A stretch of DNA of 64,000 bases from Bolinopsis microptera (lineage: Eukaryota; Ctenophora; Tentaculata; Lobata; Bolinopsidae), in NCBI RefSeq assembly GCF_026151205.1, contig NC_087074.1:7729726-7793725 (forward strand), in the 5' to 3' direction. A program made the position numbers and the translations under genes. The notes beneath the pieces were generated by a model. That model searched no databases, was not told the DNA's origin, and saw only the letters and a program-made list of their open reading frames with translations. Positions 59,801 to 64,000 of this stretch are shown piece after piece. Numbering within the stretch: the stretch's first letter is position 1; the number at the start of each line of letters is the position of its first letter.

Positions 59801-62725
59801 TTCAATTACTTCAATTGTGTTGCTGTCATCCTATTTGTTAGAATGTGGCCTACAATTATTGTAGGCCACATTCTAACAAGAAAGCTACAATAAACTGAGT
59901 ATTTGACTGGCTCAAATAAATAAAAGCACCATAGTAAATCGTACAGACCCTCTAACTGTTAGTACTGCTGAATGTTGATCCGATATCCTGTTTTCAATGT
60001 TATTACCATGGGTTGATGCGTTTTAACAAAATAGCACTGATCCTTAGGAACAGTGAAGAGTTTGCACGTGGATGTGAAGGGAGACGCGCGGAAGGGTAAA
60101 GTCGTAATTCCACGATCAATAAAAGGTTACAAACCTGGAGTTGAGCCAAACGAACGGTTTCTACAGCAGGAAGAACCAGTAAGACGAGGAGTAAAGACGT
60201 CCAGTGTTCTAGCTGCCGGGAGGAGGAAACATATCAGCGACATGAGAGGGTTCCAGGTTAATAGCTTTTAAAATCACTTGTAGCAACTCCCAGCAAAAAA
60301 TTACTTAACCAGTAAAGTAAATATAAATATACATATATTTTTTTCCAAGTCACAAAGAACTTATTCAACTTTTTATAAAACCATCAACTATTTTTGTCCA
60401 TGAATTAATCAACAAAAGTTCGTTTTTGGTTCAAAGAATAAGGAATTAAGATGGTCTGATCCAGGTTTACCCACCCGAAGTCTCTTTCGGAGTACTCTGT
60501 CCCGGAGGAATGTACGCTACCACCGTGACTCTCAAGAATATTGGTATCGATAGTTGCCGGTTCCAGATAAAGTGTCCTAAGAATATTGAGGGTGTCTCAG
60601 TCTGCCTTCATTCTGAAACCAATTTTGTGAGTTTATCGTCCAAGAAGAATTTGCGGTATCTAGTAAATTTTTATCGTTTGTTAAAGAATGTTCTGACGGG
60701 CAGTTCTGTCTTAACTACTTAATACGATATAGGTCTGGTTTGATATTTTGGCGACGATTTATGGTCTAATCGATTATTTGATAATTGTGACAAAAATCTT
60801 TATTTTTCTCTCAATCTATTCTCAAGCGTCTTTTGTCCAAACAGCTAAAAGAAATTTGCGAGGAAACTGATATAATTATAAAGCTATAACATGCGTTACT
60901 CCCGTAGGTGGCGGCAGGAATATCTGTAAAGTTCGATGTTTGTATCCAAGCTCCTGAGGTAACTGAGATTGGTCACGTCGCATTGGATATTATCATCACC
61001 ATGGAAACTGAGGTGTTCAGACTACCAGTGCTTGCTACTGTCCTTCCGATGCAGGTTCGTATCATGATAATAATTCTCTATCCATCCTTTTTTAATTTTT
61101 ATCAATTTGATATTTCACAACCTCCTCCTGCAATTCTTACTTTCTTCCCTCTAACTGTCTTCAATAGATTCAATTGCAACATTTAACTCTCAGGAATACG
61201 ACGAACGCTCCAAGAGTGGTCGGCTCACTCGACTCCCTCAGCACATAAAGATAATCGATATCAGCAGTTTTGTGAACAGCACAAGTTCAGGTAAATATCA
61301 CTCAATCATTCTCTTATAACCCTTATCATGTTGCTTATCATGCTGATGTTTTACTCTTCAACGTGAATCTCAGCTGTGTGAGCTACAGAAAAGGCTCCCC
61401 GGAAATCTTTTTGCCGAATCAGTTTTTTTTAGTAGCACTCACCTTGACAGTTGAAATACCGGGACGAGGGAGGGAGGTTAGCGCTAACCGCACCTATCTT
61501 CCAGCCTAAACAGGTCTAATATTTGCTCTCGGTTGCTCACGTTTAGAATGAGCTTGATTAGTCGACCCCGCTCTCACTGCGTCTCACTGCACCTGCAATC
61601 AGAGGATGAACTTTTATTTTGGTGAAATGGTCGCAATAATACCATATTTAAAGCGCTTGTAGTGAATGGAGTTGGAGGTTGTCTGGCTATGGCACTGTGA
61701 AACTATTCATAACTTAAACCGTTGTTTAAACGGTTGTTTGGGCAGTTTTTTAACTTAATGTTTTAACACAAGGCGATTTTCAGCAGCGTTCAACCGTGAT
61801 AAGGTCAAATGTGCTCAAATGTAATTTTTGCGACAATACTAAAAGGGAGGCTATTTAATCGCATCCACAAATCGTTTCGTTTAGGATCCCTGTACCATTT
61901 AAATTTTGACGCCTGATATGATGCAAATTGTACTCACTCATTTCCATAGCCACTGCGATTTAATTTCATCCACTTTTGCAGTGAACATACCTCGGAGTGC
62001 CTTCAAAGTAATTTCTTAAATCCTAAAATTCGCGTGAGTTTAACCATGGTAACCATGGTAAATAGCAGAAATGTGGTGTCTGTGAACTGTGAAGTTGAGC
62101 GTTACTAAACTCTTTAGTTCTCATTTGGCTAGACGTAAGAGGTGCATGCTATTTAATTAGTAAATTCTCAAACTATTATAATTGAGACGGGTGTCGGAGG
62201 GTGGGATTTCCGTTAGAGTTCAGCGATTCTTTCTAAACCTTCGTTTTGTAAAGTGAAGCATCTTAACTCATATCCTTATCTTAACAAAATTGTGAGGGCA
62301 GATCATGCTACTTTAATCTTCTGTTTGATATTAATAGTTTGACGAAGGTAAGCTCCTATTTACAATTTGACAGCCTTCGACAGCAGCTAAATACTCTGTG
62401 AGTGATCTTGCTTGTGGGAACTGCATTTCTTTAGAAGTAATTATGGCGAATGACAGCTGGTGACACCAGACATGCGGTTACTAAGAAGGGACTTCATGAT
62501 AGCGGGTGGTAAAAATAAAAAGTTATTTGACTTGAACTGTCCTCAATGAGAAACCTGGTGGGAGTCCACTCAGAATGTGCCAATAAAATCTGCCAAATCT
62601 AATTGACGTGCAGCTGTAAAGCAGTAAAATTACCGATATTTAAAATGACAATTCTGTGATTTTCAGGAGCTCGTAACACACCGCTACTGTCCTCCGATTG
62701 GCGATCTACTCCTACCTTCTTCTGA
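43794..62725 (+). CDS. SPAG17: SPAG17 (PF6), sperm-associated antigen 17, complete, 38 exons, 1,999 aa
   Basis: SPAG17/PF6 is the scaffold of the C1a projection of the ciliary central apparatus and is needed for normal beating (family knowledge; human protein 2,223 aa). I joined 38 exons at GT-AG sites; all phases agree and total exactly 6,000 nt with TGA at 62723-62725. The start ATG at 43794 follows an upstream ATG that stops after two codons. Visible parts: conserved N-terminal region (exons 1-9), lysine-rich segments in exons 4-5 and 15, a proline-rich stretch in exons 20-21, the conserved central block in exons 22-25, and a C-terminal ASH domain in exons 35-36. It lies head to tail downstream of CFAP47. 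The first nine exons and part of exon 10 are duplicated at 31291. Confidence 0.93.
45283..46006. mobile_element. TTAA-flanked foldback element (right copy)
   Basis: Duplicate of 32780-33503 inside intron 4 of the complete SPAG17. Confidence 0.88.
47505..47861. repeat. (TATCT)n microsatellite, ~70 units (right copy)
   Basis: Same array as at 35002, 198 bp shorter, with some of the same variant units; the main length difference between the two duplication copies. Confidence 0.97.
50068..51712. mobile_element. 1.65 kb TTAA/TIR DNA element in SPAG17 intron 14, Kolobok-like
   Basis: The ends are AGGGATCATGAAGTGT (50068 on) and its inverse ACACTTCATGATCTCT (to 51712), one mismatch, flanked by TTAA at 50064-50067 and 51713-51716. 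It contains one clear ORF on the minus strand, with an N-terminal THAP-like half-finger. TTAA duplications with THAP-bearing proteins point to the Kolobok superfamily; piggyBac also uses TTAA. No full transposase is present. Its right end lies 35 bp before the exon 15 acceptor. Confidence 0.7.
50563..50997 (-). CDS. THAP-like/P2X7-C-terminal-domain fusion protein, 144 aa, inside a DNA transposon
   Basis: Residues 1-50 look like the first half of a THAP zinc finger (VRHCAVGGCNN, FLVFHSVPSDAKRRTAWDKR); the later CX2H pair of a full THAP is not visible. Residues ~85-137 (KKWRYLAYKSFVNLI, VRYVLPSCVVSAIREKFPNT, SRYTGF) match the conserved end of the P2X7 receptor intracellular domain (P2RX_C family), which in animals also occurs in soluble proteins linked to mobile DNA. 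There are no membrane segments, so it is not an ion channel. It may be a single-exon gene or the readable exons of a broken one. It lies within the TTAA/TIR element, opposite to SPAG17. Confidence 0.65.
   Translation of the reverse strand: MMVRHCAVGGCNNREGRDTSSRRSFLVFHSVPSDAKRRTAWDKRVNRADHEQGLRYSRYLFSFTINDAVKRGDYLKAHLTQKKWRYLAYKSFVNLISSQDLDKKVRYVLPSCVVSAIREKFPNTDGSRYTGFISIGTDDGHILP
53757..54152. repeat. 10-bp minisatellite (TTACATATCT)n running into the SPAG17 exon 21 acceptor
   Basis: About 39 decamers with variants TTACGTATCT, TTACAAATCT and TTATATATCT. The last unit runs into the acceptor as ATATCTTGCAG. Long open frames on both strands here are repeat by-products. Confidence 0.95.
54154..59787 (+). 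other. SPAG17: SPAG17 exons 21-33
   Basis: Exons: 54154-54311, 54517-54625, 54781-55205, 55345-55532, 55961-56162, 56330-56454, 56636-56717, 58170-58332, 58567-58710, 58862-58939, 59140-59250, 59452-59561, 59709-59787. Exon 22 (SVIRPDGTRIVDHIDGTRIT) and exon 23 (FVIEEEGGMDLHISPYENKV) belong to the conserved central block. Exons 28-33 are low-complexity, acidic then Ser/Pro-rich. The exon 28 acceptor (58169) and exon 32 donor (59562) are the least certain. Confidence 0.85.
56718..58169. other. SPAG17 intron 27, no recognisable content
   Basis: 1.45 kb of AT-rich intron. Apart from a weak inverted pair (CGAAAAGCTGGCC near 57060 and GACTAGCTTTTCGTGG near 57126), I see no gene, RNA or known element. 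Confidence 0.5.
59835..59879. repeat. Perfect 22-bp-arm hairpin in SPAG17 intron 33
   Basis: TTGTTAGAATGTGGCCTACA and its exact inverse around a single central T (45 bp in all). It could be a tiny palindromic element or a strand-switch product. Confidence 0.85.
60048..62725 (+). other. SPAG17: SPAG17 exons 34-38 (C-terminal ASH domain and stop)
   Basis: Exons: 60048-60256, 60465-60626, 60908-61054, 61194-61290, 62667-62725. Exon 35 opens an ASH domain (VYPPEVSFGVLCPGGMYATT, then TLKNIGIDSCRFQI) completed by exon 36 (GHVALDIIITMETEVFRLPV). The last exon encodes a short tail and the TGA stop. Confidence 0.88.
61291..62666. other. SPAG17 intron 37, no recognisable content
   Basis: 1.4 kb intron before the last coding exon. 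No coding region, RNA or repeat can be supported. Confidence 0.5.
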
Positions 62726-62769
62726 GATATTTCCTTATGTAGGAGTTATTCACGTGGTATGCTGTCACG

Positions 62770-62817
62770 TAACGTCACACTTTGCAACGTGACATCACTC
62801 AATGTTACGTGACGTCA
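62770..62817. repeat. Three CRE-like motifs 20 bp apart downstream of SPAG17
   Basis: TAACGTCA at 62770, TGACATCA at 62790 and TGACGTCA at 62810, 45 bp after the SPAG17 stop codon, in the probable 3' untranslated region. Confidence 0.7.
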
Positions 62818-63930
62818 CACTGTGCCATGTAAATGTTATACCACGTTTACCTTAATTTCCAGTTCTCCGGAATTGGAATAATTAAAATCAGTGGTGACTG
62901 TAAACAATTTACCTCGACAAAGAGAGACCTTTTTAGAGCTATTTCCCGTTAAAACTTTTAGAGCCATTAATTTATATATTATTAAACGACTGAGATGGAG
63001 AGCACACAAACTGTGATAGTAGTAACCGTGCCCCCGTGGCCCGTGCGTACCTTGTCTCCCGGCACTGTGGTAACGCACGTGCCTTGTAACATTATTGATT
63101 ATCGTTTTGTCCACTTTGTTGTACTAATAGTTGTATAAAACTGTAAATATGTTTTCCTACCAAGAAAGATTTTGTTGTATAAATGTTTCGTTTTATTTAC
63201 TCTTAAAGCAGACTTTATAAACTAAGTTGAGCATTTTAATTTGATCTCCCCAGTGTCTATATTCACGATACAGACTATCTTTTACACCAACCACCCAACA
63301 GTTAATTTGATCAGATCACTCCTCCATTAATCACTTAACTTGCTTGATCTTGACATTTAAAGCGGCATCATTGCGTCGATGCTAATGCTCTAATAAAAGC
63401 CTACAATCTGCACAGTGTCGATCAGACCTCGTGCTTACCAACCCCTGAGATTGTTTTACTCATTTATTTATTAGTTATAAAAAGAGAGTTTCAATAACTT
63501 AACTACACATACTACGAGGCTTATATACTATATAGGCCTCATCTTATCAGATCGGTCTACCAATCTTATCATATATCTTGTGGTTATCTTTTCAAAGGTT
63601 GCACAGATATCGTAGTGTTCTATAGATACAAAGTTGTACACATATATATTATATATATATATATATAATATTACATTGTTGCTGGCTGCTTCGTTGACCT
63701 GCTGCGAGCTGGCAAATAAACTACCTGAGGTGGCTTGAGTTTATTATAACAAATAATTTACCCACTTTCATGTGTACTAACCATCGCTTTTTTGTAGAAT
63801 TAATATATCTGGATACCGGTGGAGAGTTGAGCCATGTTTTTTACACATGACAGTGATTCTGGGTTTTGATTATATCTGTCAATGCTGGGATTGGTTTATC
63901 GCTGTCACGTGTCACATATTATATGGTTCA
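62818..63930. other. Downstream of SPAG17
   Basis: No gene seen. Candidate poly(A) signals are ATTAAA near 62881 and AATAAA near 63391. A TA-dinucleotide run lies at about 63642-63668. Confidence 0.45.
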
Positions 63931-64000
63931 CCCCCCTCCCCACCTCCCCCCTCCCCACCTCCTCCCCTCCCCACCTCCCTACCTCCTCCCCACCTCCCCC
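63931..64000. repeat. C-rich polypyrimidine tract at the right edge
   Basis: Repeated CCCCACCTCC-type units, almost free of purines apart from single A residues. The opposite strand has many GGGG runs and could form G-quadruplexes. It is cut by the window edge. Confidence 0.85.

Noticed and set aside
1-64000. Retrovirus, LTR element or Polinton
   Set aside because: No LTR pair, pol, capsid or envelope-like frame seen; all mobile DNA here looks like LINE or DNA-transposon material.

Overview
The window is nuclear DNA from an animal with motile cilia. It has GT-AG introns of about 100 bp to 2 kb (one of 7.4 kb), is AT-rich, and carries non-LTR and TTAA-flanked transposon remains. The compact introns and transposon types suggest an invertebrate, but I cannot name the phylum.

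Layout. (1) 348-26341, + strand: 47 exons of CFAP47, a central-apparatus protein made of repeated ASH-type beta domains around a calponin-homology domain. The exons join in frame to 2,485 codons plus a stop. Roughly the first 650-700 residues of the family protein are missing, so its 5' end probably lies left of the window. (2) Inside the 7.4 kb intron of its CH domain are a splice-donor minisatellite, a TTAA-flanked foldback transposon (9815-11844) holding a LINE copy with ORF1 but no ORF2, and a complete four-exon minus-strand gene (12555-13863) for a 190-residue secreted, cysteine-rich, probably GPI-anchored protein. Beyond that gene's start lie a small MITE, six CACGTG E-boxes and several GAAAGTGAAAGT sites. 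(3) 26342-31290: spacer packed with palindromes and a dispersed GC-rich repeat. (4) From 31291, SPAG17 (PF6), the C1a-projection protein of the central apparatus.

The main structural event is a direct tandem duplication. About 12.5 kb (23750-36250) recurs almost unchanged at 36249-48555. The breakpoints fall inside a CFAP47 exon and a SPAG17 exon, with only GA shared at the joint. An unbroken CFAP47 end remains on the left and a complete SPAG17 (43794-62725, 38 exons, 1,999 residues) on the right. Between them lie a SPAG17 5' fragment that stops at the joint and a headless CFAP47 3' fragment. The copies differ at only a handful of bases plus the length of a TATCT microsatellite, so the event is very young, polymorphic, or an assembly product.

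SPAG17 intron 14 holds a 1.65 kb TTAA/TIR element (50068-51712) whose one clear ORF joins a partial THAP finger to a domain like the P2X7 receptor C-terminus. Tandem arrays lie directly against splice junctions in both ciliary genes. CFAP47 and SPAG17 lie head to tail and both serve the central pair, so this is a small axonemal gene cluster.
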